A stretch of 64,000 nucleotides of DNA. Source: Paulinella micropora. Taxonomy: Eukaryota; Cercozoa; Imbricatea; Euglyphida; Paulinellidae. How positions within the stretch are numbered: position 1 is the first letter of the stretch; every line of letters starts with the position of its first letter. Location: the NCBI GenBank assembly GCA_019918135.1, contig WBZZ01002094.1:1-64000 (forward strand), written 5' to 3'. The translations under genes were made by a program, and so were the position numbers. Below are positions 19,207 through 30,289 of the stretch, in pieces. The notes below the pieces were generated by a model that worked only from the letters and a program-made list of their open reading frames with translations, did not search any database and was not told where the DNA came from.

Positions 19207-19277
19207 CATGAGCGTTGTTCATGATCAGTACTCACCTAATCCTCGGTTATGGTGTACCTCACCTGGGGCCTCAGAGT
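19207..19277. repeat. dispersed direct repeat, copy 1
   Basis: A ~65-base block with GAGCGTTGTTCA, AGTACTCACCTAATCCTCGG and TTATGGTGTACCTCAC recurs at 19,893-19,952 in the same orientation. The sequence between the copies contains CA/CT microsatellites and palindromic words. Confidence 0.8.
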
Positions 19278-19398
19278 ACCTAATCCTCATCCCCAAACAT
19301 CGTCGGCGCTGTCAAACAACAGGCCCCCCCCCCCCCCTTTCTCTCACACACATACACCCACACTTTCACACATACACTCTTTACCTATCACAATTTTA

Positions 19399-19430
<32 letters not shown>

Positions 19431-19504
19431 GACACACACACACACGCTCTCTCTATTTCAACCTTGTTGCACATACGCTCCCCCACATGAACCTAGCTAG
19501 TTTA

Positions 19505-19750
19505 CTAATCGCAAAAAATGTTTGTGAATCGCAAAAAATGTTTGTGATTCCCAACAGAATTTGCGAATCGCAAACTGTTTTTGTGATTCACATTTTATTT
19601 TGCGAATTACGAAATTGTTTGTGATTCACAAATTTTGTTGTGAATCATAAACATTTTTGCTATTCACATTTTTTTCTGCGAATTACATAATTGTTTGTGA
19701 TTCGTAAATTTTGTTTTGAATCGCAAACAGTTTTGCGATTCACAATTGTT
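19505..19750. repeat. palindromic word cluster
   Basis: These are diverged TTTGTGAATCGCAAA / TTGCGATTCACA words in both orientations, looser than in the end arrays. They are followed by ACT trinucleotide repeats (19,758-19,873). Confidence 0.65.
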
Positions 19751-19892
19751 GGATCCCACACTACTACTACTACCACTAGTACTGCTACCACTACTACCAC
19801 TATATATACTCTACTACTACTACTATTACTACTACTACTACTAGTACTACTACTACTACTACTACTACTACAACTACTTCTTGAAGCTTTTG

Positions 19893-19952
19893 ATGAGCGT
19901 TGTTCAGTACTCACCTAATCCTCGGTTATGGTGTACCTCACTTGGAGCCCTG
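19893..19952. repeat. dispersed direct repeat, copy 2
   Basis: Matches 19,207-19,277 in the same orientation, with a short internal deletion. A CT run and CATA/CTCG short repeats follow to 20,340. Confidence 0.8.
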
Positions 19953-20518
19953 AGTGTATCTCTCTCTCTCTCTCTCTCTCTAGTCTCTCTCTCTCTCTCT
20001 CTCTCTCTGCACTCATGCTAGTCATGCTGGGTGTTGGCTTTTCACCCCCGTCTGGATAGTGAAGGAAAGACAAACTCAGATTTCAGCTTTGATATGCATG
20101 TCTGCCTCCCTGCCTCGTTATAAACATACCTACGCATACGTACACATTACATAAATACGTACATACATACATACATACATGTATACATATATACATACGT
20201 ACACAACATCATTCATAATATCATTATACAGGTAAGGCTGAGTTTACTCACTCTCTCGCTCGCTCGCTCACTCACTTGCTCGCTCGCTCGCTCGCTCACT
20301 CGCTCGCTCGCTCACTCACTCGCACCCTCACATGAACCTAGTCTGCGAATCGCAAAACCGTTTGCGATTCACAAATTTTGTTACGAATCACAAACAGTTT
20401 TATGATTCACATTTTATTTTACGAATTACGTAATTGTTTGCGATTCGCGAATTGTGTTGCGATCGCAAATTGTTTTGTGATTCACAATTTTTACAGCTAC
20501 TTGTGCTTGCCTATATAG

Positions 20519-21288
20519 GTGCCTAAATGGTCCCAACTTAACTCAGAACCCAAGCATGGCAATCTTCGATCTGCTCTGGCGGCTTTATGCAGGCCTTCAC
20601 TAAGGACAACTTTCCTACCTGTGCGTTCGGCGAGTCCTTTTGCTTTAGATGTAGAGAGGAGAGTGCCCAAAAGCTGGATGTCTTTTGTGTTTTATGTGTG
20701 CAGCGATGCAACGTCTTACGAGTTTTTCGACTTTAATACTAAAAATAGTTCCGGTTGGCGATCGCACCAGCAGGGCGAGGTGCTGTGCCCATTGAATAAT
20801 ATTATATTGTCTGGCAAACGAAAAAGTACACAAAATATGCCCTTCGTACCGACTAGCGGTAGCCAAGATGCAGTCACTGTTGCGAAAGCTATGTTTCGTC
20901 GCAAGAGTGTTTCTGACAGTATATATTCAGATGTAATTATACAGTCTAAGGCAAAAGGAAAGTGGCATGTGATTCATTTCCTGGGCAACGACTGCTCATC
21001 ATCGAATATCAGCTTACCAAAAACATCTCCTGTTTTTCACCGAGCTTTTCAATCTGTTAATAGCCTCAGGAACGGAAACCCCTTTTGTTATTTACCAATG
21101 TGCGTGAACAGTGTAAACCATGTACAGGGAAAGTGCAAGATGGAGACTTCGAGGTAGGGACAGAAGTTTTTTATGACGGACTCTTACATCTGAATCAAAG
21201 AAAAAGACTGACGCAGGAAAGTTGGGATAGGGTACTTGCGTTGAGTCTGCGTTATCAGAAAACACTTAGCTGTGACTTGCATGTTTGA
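20519..21288 (+). pseudogene. unrecognised ORF region inside the CACTA element
   Basis: Two overlapping plus-strand frames (20,519-21,157 and 21,085-21,288) look like coding DNA in composition, but neither matches a family I know. A third frame around 20,600-20,720 shows C-x2-C-x11-C-x2-C spacing (CFRC ... CVLC), which could be a zinc finger. The last frame contains REQCKPC and ends in a helical segment before a stop. The island lies between two palindromic word clusters (20,343-20,500 and 21,395-21,670), just inside the right terminus of the transposon. It may be a decayed second ORF of the CACTA element, since such elements often encode an additional DNA-binding protein, or captured sequence. 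Frame changes suggest decay. Confidence 0.4.
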
Positions 21289-21394
21289 TGTTAGTAGACG
21301 TTTAATACGTTAAGTTTATCAATTAAAAATATCTTCCATTTGATTTGAAACAGCACTGGAACCGGAAGCCTTGAATATATTGTGAAAATAAAAA

Positions 21395-21657
21395 AAATTG
21401 CGAATCGCAACATATGTTGTGATTCACAACCAACTTTGCGAATCGTAAAATATTGTGCGAATCACAAACCATTCTGCGATTCGCAACATATTCTGCGAAT
21501 CGCAGAAAAAATCTGCGATTCGCAAATTATTTTGCGATTCGCAAACAATTTTGCATTTTTCCAAAAAAGTTTGCGAAAATCTACGAATTTTGCGATTCGC
21601 ACATAATTTCCGCAAAATATGCGACAAATTGCGAATCGCAGACAATTTTGCGGGTAC
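21395..21657. repeat. subterminal palindromic word array, right end
   Basis: Alternating GCGAATCGCAA and TTGCGATTCGCAA words extend up to the right terminal repeat, mirroring the left-end array at 16.1-16.6 kb. Confidence 0.75.
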
Positions 21658-21658
21658 G

Positions 21659-21671
21659 TGTCCCCGTAGTG
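21659..21671 (-). repeat. right terminal inverted repeat of the CACTA element
   Basis: TGTCCCCGTAGTG is the exact reverse complement of the left terminus at 16071-16083. The next bases are CGA. Confidence 0.85.
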
Positions 21672-21997
21672 CGATTTGAATAGAGTTACATTATAACTTA
21701 GATTAATATAATAATGTGTATATCCTGTCAGACTGACTATTTGTTATTAACATATATTATCAATTAACCGCTACCGATCAGCTGTAGATAAACAGGATGA
21801 AGAATAGTAATTTTGATAATATTTTTAAATTGTGATCCAAACATTAAATATTTATAATTGTATTATTCTTAAATTGAGCGACTATGCATCGTTCATCGAC
21901 GTTATTTTAATATGCACACAAATTTTAACTGGCATTATATATACAATTGTTTTTTGATCATGAGTCATTATGACAAATCGTTAGCTAGGTACTTATT

Positions 21998-22030
<33 letters not shown>

Positions 22031-22067
22031 GTATTACTACTACTATTACTACTGCAACTAGTAGTAA

Positions 22068-22121
<54 letters not shown>

Positions 22122-22186
22122 CAGTATTAGTAGTAGTAGTAGTAGTAGTAGTCCTAAGTAGTAGTAGTCCTAAGTAGTAGTAGTAG

Positions 22187-22237
<51 letters not shown>

Positions 22238-22690
22238 ACTGTAGTTAATAATATTGCTAAGTAACATTATTGATATTAGCATATTGATGATTATGATGAT
22301 ATTAATATAACTTAGCTAATAATAGATAATAATCATATTAACTTTTACCCTGTCACACGACCGCTCCCGGTCGCAAAAAGAACGGATTTCTCCAGGTGTT
22401 GCGGACCCCCGATTGGACAAGGGTTAATAATTAACGTGGTAGTTACCATAGAAATGTCTACTGCTAACCGTTACACAAATAGACCATTGTGCAGCCGTTA
22501 CACGATCACATAGACCCTCCGGCCTGCACACCTACGTATGAATTCATCTGTTGCAATGCTTTCTTGCTTATCCTTGCGGCCCATGAAATTCTTAAAATAC
22601 TTACGACTTCATGCCCTATCGACATGCACAATGATGCAGGGAAATTCCCCGGGAAATTAACCAAATTTTGACAAATTACCAGGGTAATTG
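21672..22690. repeat. AT-rich spacer with (CTA)n/(GTA)n palindromic microsatellite
   Basis: (CTA)n at 21,995-22,060 is followed by (GTA)n at 22,065-22,240, so the two strands can fold on each other. No gene is visible before 22,690; the GC content rises from 22,350 on. Confidence 0.75.
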
Positions 22691-22697
22691 TCAGTGA

Positions 22698-23230
22698 ATG
22701 CTTTTATGTGTTGGCACGTGGCCCTACGCGGCCGCACAGGAGGACGCCGCCGTCCAGTTCTTTGCCGGCATAGACAACTCGACGCTCGACATCGACTTGG
22801 TGCGCGCTGACTCGCTGCTGCCGTCCACCAACGTCAGCGTCGTGCTCAAGGTGGACACGGAGGGCCAGGAGTTGAGGTGCTGGAGGTCCTGCGCGCGCTC
22901 TTTGAGGCCAGGCGTGTTATTTACGCGGTGGTCGAATACAACCGCGCCATGTGGTGCCGGCGCGAGGGGCAGCCATGGGAAAGCTGTGACCCCGTCCGCT
23001 CCAAGAGCGCGGCCATGGAGGTGTACGACTGGCTGACCACAGCGGGTTATGAGCTATCGGCCCTGGGCCTGGGCCGGCTGGACCGGGCCGGTTTCTACGC
23101 CCTGGTGCACGAGCCCACACAGGGCCACTGCTCACTTTCGATTTTCTCTTGCTGCTGCCCCCGTGACATCCTGTCGTCCCGCGAGAACCACGACCACCCC
23201 CTCCTCGCCGTTCCGCACGGCCGCCACTAA
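22698..23230 (+). CDS. FkbM-family methyltransferase, 3' part, one frame break
   Basis: This GC-rich reading gives VQFFAGIDNSTLDIDLVRAD, then SVVLKVDTEGQEL and, in the next frame, VLRALFEARRVIYAVVEYNR and later DWLTTAGYELSALG. The K-x-D-x-EG-x-E motif followed by a strand ending V-V-E-Y-N is characteristic of FkbM-type (Methyltransf_21) S-adenosylmethionine-dependent methyltransferases, where the acidic pair lies near the cofactor and substrate site. The two halves are in frames offset by one base, just after the EGQEL motif (about 22,873). A missing G there, real or a sequencing error, would explain it. The part upstream of 22,738 lacks family motifs and ends in CACAG, so an intron acceptor and a missing 5' exon are likely. 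It stops at TAA 23,228. Confidence 0.65.
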
Positions 23231-25420
23231 ACATTGCAATGGGAAGACCACTTGGCTTTATGGGCCGTACCTTGACTACAAGCCCAATCTAGATCATCCA
23301 ACTAGTGACTCTCAAACGAGACGGCTTACTCTCTGGGACCGGAAGGCAAGGCCGCCCCTCCCCCCCTCCCCCCTCCTAGAGCCCGCGCCAGCGGTTTGAG
23401 CCCCCCCGGGGGAGTGGAAGGGAGGGGAAGCACAAGACAAATTAAAAGGAGAGAGGGGAAGGGCGCGTCAAGAAAGTGTGAACAAGAATTTTTTATTAAA
23501 GCTCGACGGTCTTACACTTGGCACTGAAAACTAGGAGAGGGAGAGGGAAGAGGCAGGGGAGGAGGAAGCACGGATTGTCTTATTCTCCAGTCTGAGAATT
23601 GGAAGTGGGAGTGGGAAGGGGGAGGGGCGGGGGGCGCGCTAAGAATGTACAAAATAATAATAATAATAATAAATAATAAAAAAATCCTTGACAAAGTTTT
23701 TATCTTGGCGCTGAGAACTAAGAGAGGGAGAGGGAAGGGGGCGAGGGGGGCGCCAAGAATATGCGAATTCTTTTTTAATCAAAGCTCGACAAAGTCGTAC
23801 ACTTGGCAATGAGAACTAGGAGAGGGGGATGGAAGGGGAGGGGGGAGAGGGGCACCAAGAATGTGCAAATTCGTTTTGTTAAAGCTCGGCAAAGTCCTAC
23901 ACTCTCGGCACTGAGAACTAGGTGAGGGAGAGGGAGGGGGGAGGAGAGGGGGAGAGGCACGACCCTGTGCTTAGCCCCCCGTCTGAGAACTTGGATAGGG
24001 GAGAGGGGTGGGGCTTAGTGGAGGCGTTTCATGTACTTATGTTTTTTTGTAGCTTCTGCGCCCTTCCCTTCCCCCTTCCCCTGCTTCTTGAGCCCCCTGG
24101 GCTTAGGGGGAGGGGAGAGGGGAGGGTGGCAAAAAGGATCTTTGGATACAGAGAGGGGAAAGGGGGGGGGGGGGCGCCCCTCCCCCCTGGAGATCCGGGC
24201 ACGATAAATGGGGGGGGGGGGGGGCGCCCGGGCATGTGTTCATTGGCATCTTCTTAGTTTCAGTTCTGCCCCTGCTCTTGGAGCCCCCCGGGCTCAGGGG
24301 GGGGGGGAGGGGGAGGCACAAGACAGATTTAAAGGAGAGAGGGGGGGGAGGGGGGCGCCAGGGGAGAAGGGGGCGCCCCCCGTTTACGAACAGGGAGCGG
24401 GAGAGGAAAGTGGGGGGGGGGGGGGGGGGGAAGGTGCGCCAAGAAAGTGCGAAAAAGAATTTTGTATTAAAGTTCGACGGTGTTACACTTGGCACTGATA
24501 ACTAGGAGAGGGAGAGGGAAGAGGTAGGGGAGGGGGAGAGCACGAATTGTCTTAGTCCCCCGTCTGAAAACAGGGAGCGGGAGAGGGAAGGGAGAAGGCA
24601 GGGGCGCGCTAAGAATTTTTTTAAAAAAATTGATAAAAAAAGAATCCCTGACAAAGTTTTAATCTTGGCACTGAGAACTAAGAAAGGGAGAGGGAAGGAA
24701 CAGGGGCAGGGGGCGCGCCAAGAAAGTACGAAAAAGAATTTTTTATTAAAGCTAGACAAAGTCTTAATCTTGGCACTGAGAATTAGGAGAGGGAGAGGGA
24801 AGGGGAGGAGCAAGCACCATCTGCATTTGCCCCCCCCCCCCCCCCCCCCGTCTGAGAGCAGGGAGTGGGAGAGGGAAGGGGGAGGGAGGCGCCAAGAATG
24901 TACAAAAAGAAATGTAATTAGAAAAGTCTCGACAAGGGAGAATGGAAGAGAGGGGGTGGGGGGGGGGGGGGCTTAGTGGAGGCGTTTCATGTATTTATTT
25001 TTTTGTAGCTTCTGCGCCCTTCCCCTACTCCTTGAGCCCCCTGGGCTCAGGGGAGGGAGGAGGGTGGCAGATCGGATCTTTGGATACAGGGAAAGGGGGG
25101 GGGGGGGGAGGGTGGGGGGCGCCCCGGCATGGGCTCAGTGGCATCTCGTTAGTTTTGCTTTACTTCCGCCCCCTGCTCTTTGAGCCCCCCGGGCTCAGGG
25201 GGGATTAGAGGGGAGGGGAGGCACAAGGCAGATTTAAAGGAGAGGGGGGGGGGGGCGCCATGGAGATGGGGGGCACCCCCCCCCCTCCTTTCCCTTCCCC
25301 CCCCCCCCCCCCGGCACCCCTCTCTCTCCTCTCGCTTAGCTGTTCCCCTCTTCTTTCTCCCCTGGGGGGGGGGGGCACCTGCTCCCCCTTTCTTCTCTTC
25401 CCTTCAGGTTTGTAAATTTT
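23231..25420. repeat. G-rich minisatellite block
   Basis: Irregular units of roughly 100-250 bases share the words TTTTTATTAAAGCTCGACGG, then CTTACACTTGGCACTGAGAA and CTAGGAGAGGGAGAGGGAAG, plus runs of G up to about 20. At least seven copies of the CTTGGCACTGAGAACTA core are visible. Strand asymmetry is extreme and many G4-capable runs are present. Reading frames here are Gly/Arg or Pro low complexity and are not genes. Confidence 0.85.
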
Positions 25421-25504
25421 TTGTCAGGCTTTTGCGTAGAAAGAAAAAGGGGTTTGCGCTCAGTATCCTGGTTTTGTCTTCAAGATCAAAGAGATGATCC
25501 ACCC

Positions 25505-27373
25505 ATGAGAGCATGCCATCTCTGGGAGCTGCTAACGGGCAGCGCTGACCTAGAGTCGAGGGCCAGCCCCGCCCGAGAGCAAGCGCGCGGGCGGAAACGG
25601 AAGCGCCATTATGATGAGACTCCCGCAGTCGGTGGCACTAGACCAACCCAAACCAAGAGCCAAGAGATGTCTCGATCATTACATTTAGGCGCCGATGAGC
25701 GCAAGCAGGCCGGGGCCTGGCTAAGCGCGTTGCGGTACCAGATCGGGCACTGCTTACAAGTCGTAGCGCTGGACGTGACGGCCCTTGGTGGGCGTCCTCG
25801 CGTGCTCAAAACCCTGGCAAATGTTATGAAGAAGCACAAGGGCAAGTTTGACTTACGGCTGCGCCTCAGCGAGGAAGAACACATTGAGGAAAAGAGCAGA
25901 GTCGTTTGCCAAAGCCTAGCGTGGCTTGCCTATCCACTGGCGCGCAGCCTGGAGCTGCAAGGACTGCGCGGGGGGTTTTACAAGCTACCGCGCCACAGTG
26001 AGGGGCGCCTGGTGCTGGCCGACTGCCAAGAAGCCACCTTGGTGCTTGAAGGCCCACCCAAATAGTTGAGTCTGCTGGACTGCGTCACTTGTACCACGAC
26101 CCTAGATCCAACCTCGACAGGCTGGTTCGACAACGACGGGGACATAGACAAGGCCGTCAGGCTCGAATACACTGCTCGGAGCTCGCGCTGTCCAGCGCCG
26201 CAATCGGCTCCGGCACCTAAGCCTGGTCAGGGTAGAAGACCTGGAAGTGGTCTGGTTTGGATCAGGCCAGGGCCTGAGCTGGCCTGGCTTGGATTTATCC
26301 CAGGAAAACTATCCTTTTGTAACTTCTCTTCATATCCGCTTCAACGGCGCCGCCGATGACGAACGAATACGTCTTTTAGTGAACGCAGGCCTGTCGCGGG
26401 ACACTGTGCGTTTGGTGATAGAGTATGCCCCGTCGACCTGCACACTTCTGGGCCAACAACTGCGCCACAGCTTGTTTATGGGCCGAACCCTAACCAAAGT
26501 TCAGATGAGGAGGATGGACGTAACCACATGGTGGGCACGTTGGAGCTGGAGGGGTTTGCTCTGGGGGCCGGCGTGCCCGACGTGCTTTATGATTTTCTGA
26601 AGTATTTCTTGCGGCGGAGGCTCCGATTGGTCAATTGCACGCTTGCGCGTCCGGCGAACGCGCTAGCTTGGGCAAAAGCTTTTCAAGTGCTGACCATTGG
26701 GACAGAAGAGCTTTCTTGGCACGGCTGCAATTTCGTCGACGATAAGTTTGTCGCCCTGGTGTTTGATTCTTCCTTGTCTACCCGGCGGAATCGGAGCACG
26801 AGTCTGAAGAGGCTGGACCTCAGCGGCACGCGCGTCGAGTCGCTGCCTCCCAGGCTGCTGGCACCGCTCCCCAAGCTCCAGAGCCTACACCTACCTAGCC
26901 TCGACGTGCTGGACGCCTGCCTCCAACAGCCTGACTTGTCTGTCTTAGCGGACCTGCAAGAGCTGCGAGCTGACCGGGCCTTGGAGTGGATTTTGCTACC
27001 CAAGTACTTTGATTTATTCAAAAACATGCGTTGGCTGGAACTGATCCTGACGAAAGACATAGATGATTGTGAGCTGCGCCTGGTGCAAGATGCATGGCAC
27101 GCCTGCCCCCGGCTGACTCGCTGGTGCCTGCACGACGCGGGCGGAGGCATGAGCTTTCAATGCGCCCGGGCGCTGCACCAGCTGGGCGAGCTACCCGCCT
27201 GCGCGGTTCGGGGCACACTCACTCTGGACTTGCGAGGCACCAGGCTGACCCTGGATCAGCTGGCACAGCTGCAAACGTGGGACCGGCTCACCTGCCTGTT
27301 TGACTTGACTTGCCAGCCCATTGCGCGGGGCTGGAGGACGCCAAAAAAAAACCTTAAGAGAAAATCTTTTTGA
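25505..27373 (+). pseudogene. leucine-rich-repeat-like host gene with frame breaks
   Basis: The first frame (ATG 25,505 to TAG 26,063) encodes a basic N-terminus (RGRKRKRH), then WLSALRYQIGHCLQVVALDV and a domain shared with the minus-strand gene at 40.5-41.6 kb. Further frames continue the protein to 27,373: LRHLSLVRVEDLEVV and VTSLHIRF (26.2-26.35 kb), then an 282-codon stretch from 26,528 with regular leucine-rich segments such as LKRLDLSGTRVESLP, LPKLQSLHLPSLDVL and GTLTLDLRGTRLTLDQLAQL. At least two or three frame changes and one in-frame stop interrupt it, so it is a pseudogene, a gene with short unrecognised introns, or a region of poor sequence. LRR folds serve protein binding. G-rich minisatellites flank it on both sides. 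Confidence 0.55.
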
Positions 27374-27954
27374 TTAAATCTCGACTGTCTTAGGGCGGAA
27401 GGTGTGTGGGCCTGACATGGAGAAGGGGGAGGGGGGACGCCAAGAAAGTGCGGAAATTGATTTTTTATTAAGACTCGATTGTCTTACACTTGGAACTGAG
27501 AACTAGGAGAGGGAGAGGGAAGGGGAAGGAGAGGAGCAAGCACGATCTGCATAATTTTGCCCTCCCCGTCTGAGAACAGGGAGTGAAAGAGGGAAAGGGG
27601 AGAGGGAGGGAAGCGCCAAGAAAGTACAAAAAAAATGTAATTAAAAAAGCCTCGACAAGGGAGAATGAAAGAGAGGGAGGGGGGGGGGCTTAGTGGAGGC
27701 GTTTCATGTATTTATTTCTTTTGTAGCTTCTGCGCCCTTTCCCTCCCCCTGCTCCTGCTCCTTGAGCCCCTGGGCTCAGGGGGGGGGGGGGGGAGTAGAG
27801 GGGAGAGGGAGGGGGGGGGCGCCATGGAGAAGGGGCAACCCCCCCCCCCCCGCCCCCCTTTCCCCCGCCCCCCTTCCTTTCTTCCCCCTCTCCCGGCATC
27901 ACCACCCCCCCCCCCCACTATGGCTTCAAAAAAAATCCCGGACGGCTTATAAAT
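27374..27954. repeat. G-rich minisatellite block, second part
   Basis: The same unit words as at 23.2-25.4 kb recur (CTTGGAACTGAGAACTAGGA, GGGAGTGAAAGAGGGAAAGG), ending in G- and C-runs and CCCCACTATGGCTTC. No gene is seen. Confidence 0.85.
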
Positions 27955-29430
27955 CTTAATTTTGAGATTTTGTCGCGAAATCCAAGATTATATCTCGGTT
28001 TTCAAGATTTTTTTTCTCGGAATCCGCGATTAAAATCTCAAAAATCGAGACTTTATTACGGTATTCAAGATTTTATCTGAGACACGAGATAAACTAGTGA
28101 TCACGGGATAAACTCGGAACCAAGATAAATGCACATATCTCGGAGTCGAGAAAAAATCGCGTTAAACGCGATAAAAATCTTGTTTTCAGGTTTTAAACCC
28201 GACGTTTGTATTAATGTCGTTTTCTCGGAAAAATGTCGTTTAACGAGATAAAATCTCGGAGAATGAGATCTTGCTGAAAAATGCATATATCTCGTGCTGG
28301 AATAAAAATCCCCGGTTCACAAGATAAAAATTACGACTCCGGGTTATCAACGCGATTTTTGTGGAAAATCTCGTTTGTGGAGGTAAAATCTTGTAATACG
28401 TTGTAAAACACTCGGTTTCGAGATTTTGCCCATATTCCGTATTAAAAAAACACATATGTCGTATCCGAGAAAAAATCGCGTTAAACGCGATAAAAATCTT
28501 GTTTTCGGGTTATAAACTCGACGTTTGTATTAAATGTCGTTTGACGAGGTAAAATCTTGAAAACATGTCGTTTAACGAGATAAAATCTCTAAGCATGAGA
28601 TCTTGCTGAAAAATGCATATATCCCGTGCTGGAATAAAAATCTCGGACTCCGAGATAAGAATTTCGACTTCAGGTTATTAACTCGACTTTTGTAGTCAAT
28701 CCCGTGCTTTGAGATAACATCTTGTATTACGTATAAAAATCTCGGTTTCGAGATTTCGCCCATATTTCGTATAAAAAAACACATATGTCGTATCCAAGAA
28801 CAAAATGTCGGATTCCGAGGAAAAAATCTTGTACTCAATATAAAATCTTGATGTCTGTAGAAAATCTTGTCAGTTAGGATAAAATCATAAATACCAAGAA
28901 CTAAATCTCTGAAACTAATATAATATTATCTCGTCTGTACAACATAAAATCTGGTTTGTTGAGAATTAAATCTTGGCGACTGATAACTTGAAGTATAAGG
29001 TAACAATCTTGGTTTCCAAGATAAAATCTGGCTTGCCGAGATAAAATCTTCGTATTTGCAATAAATCGCGTGCGTGAAGATAAAATCTTGTAATTTGTCA
29101 TAAAAATCTCGGTTTCAACGCATATGTATCGGGCAGGGGTCAAATCTCGTAAACCCTCAGGATTTTACGGAAATGCCCGAAATATTGCGTTATACGCATT
29201 AATCTATCGGAAATCCGAGATAAAAATACGGACCTTTGCATTTTATGGCGTTAAACGCAATAAAATTGCGTTTAACGCGATTTTAATCTCGGAATCCGCG
29301 TGTGTACGGAAGTCGGGATTTTATCTCCGAGGTCAAATATTTATCCCGTGGTTGATATAATATCTTGACAAAAACATAATATTTCGCGAATCGAGATCAG
29401 AATCTCGGATTACAAGTTTTTATCTAAAAT
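27955..29430. repeat. palindromic CTCGGATTCCGAG-type word array
   Basis: This is a loose array of short words (ATCTCGG, CCGAGATAAAATC, TTTCGAGATTTTG, TTAAACGCGATAAAA) in both orientations. Higher-order copies are seen, for example GAGAAAAAATCGCGTTAAAC at about 28,150 and 28,470. AT-rich with no credible gene. The architecture parallels the CACTA subterminal arrays at 16-21 kb but uses a different word. Confidence 0.7.
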
Positions 29431-29452
29431 TCCGTTATATATGTACACACAC

Positions 29453-29484
<32 letters not shown>

Positions 29485-29591
29485 ATTATATATATATATA
29501 TGGAGTTACTGTACTTACAATGGGAGAACATAAACAACTTCAAATTTAATCCAGCGTAATCAATTAAACTTAGAAACACTTTACAATCAAC

Positions 29592-30230
29592 TTAAGGATA
29601 CACGCTGGGAACTACAAAACGTTCGTGTTCATCTAGTTCAGCGGTGTCATTCAATGGCTTAGGGCAAGCAAGACCGACGCATAAAATATCTTCGACAGGT
29701 ATCAACTCACTAGCTGGAAGAGTCTCTTCGTTTCCGTCCAGCACAGTGAGATGCTTGCCAAGTACAGCATTAATTAAAACTGGATACTTGACTACTCGCA
29801 AAAAACGCATTGCAATTTGATTGTGCTCATCACGAGGAACTCGAGCGGTGAAAAAAGGCTGTACACCACTATCTACTCGGCACCACTGACCGCTTTTCAA
29901 GTAAACAAAACAGGATGAACAGTCCCTATTTGCCCGGCCCTTGAGTCCATCCGCACAGGTAAATCGTCTGCTCTGCAGCACAAGCTGCACAAAATCCTGG
30001 CAGTCAGAACTAATATCTTCATCTTTGACATCCAGATGTTTTCCGTCTTTTGCCGCCTATGGAGTACAATGATCATGATCAGATCCTTGCAGTATACTGT
30101 GCATGGCGCTACACGATCAAGCTGTACAACAAGGGAAATTCTTGCATGTTTGAGTTCACATGTTAAGGCAAATTCATTTGGGCTCGAGGTAGCATCGACA
30201 GGAAAAGTACTTTACCTAGCAGCATCTCTC
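29592..30230 (-). pseudogene. possible C-terminal region of a tnp2-type transposase
   Basis: The longest frame (29,592-29,990) contains GQWCRVDSGVQPFFTARVP, FLRVVKYPVLINAVLGKHLT, LPASELIPVEDILCVG and ERFVVPSVYP before its stop. The pattern, a strand-rich segment then S-x-x-L/F-I-P-V-x-x-I and a final F-V-V-P strand, resembles the C-terminal region of tnp2-type transposases as I remember them. Upstream, in another frame, LTCELKHARISLVVQLDRVA reads like coding DNA. The island is surrounded by palindromic word arrays on both sides, as the tnp2 fragment at 17 kb is. I infer a second, separate CACTA-like remnant. An unrelated host fragment remains possible. Confidence 0.4.
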
Positions 30231-30289
30231 TCATCCTGCGTAGCCAGACGAAAAGCACCGATTCCCCAACATTTTTATTTATCATCCAA

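Larger units (their letters stand above)
16071..21671 (-). mobile_element. CACTA/EnSpm-type DNA transposon, decayed
   Basis: The 5.6-kb segment begins CACTACGGGGACA (16071-16083) and ends with the exact reverse complement TGTCCCCGTAGTG (21659-21671), the CACTA hallmark. Inside lie two pieces of a tnp2-type transposase on the minus strand (16.85-17.25 kb), a second ORF region (20.5-21.3 kb, plus) and at least six clusters of the palindromic word TTTGCGAATCGCAAA in both orientations. CACTA elements are known to carry short subterminal repeats, in direct and inverted order, near both ends as transposase-binding sites. The clusters next to both termini fit that. The middle is filled with microsatellites. 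The bases flanking the termini (CTA left, CGA right) do not form a clean 3-bp duplication. The element is clearly inactive. Confidence 0.8.

Noticed and set aside
16095-21657. Possible CRISPR array or mitochondrial insertion
   Set aside because: The repeated words are short palindromes in both orientations at irregular spacing, with no unique spacers and no cas genes. The CACTA termini and tnp2 remnant explain them better.
16068-21674. Target-site duplication of the CACTA element
   Set aside because: Flanking triplets are CTA and CGA, which do not match, so no duplication is claimed.
22917-25497. Gly/Arg/Pro-rich frames in the G-rich blocks
   Set aside because: Low-complexity translation of minisatellite and G/C runs.
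27917-27960. CACTATGGCTTC as a left terminus of a second CACTA element
   Set aside because: No matching inverted copy was found near 30.5-30.8 kb, so the boundary is not claimed.
29124-29360. Plus-strand frame of 78 codons
   Set aside because: It lies within the palindromic word array and consists of the repeated words.
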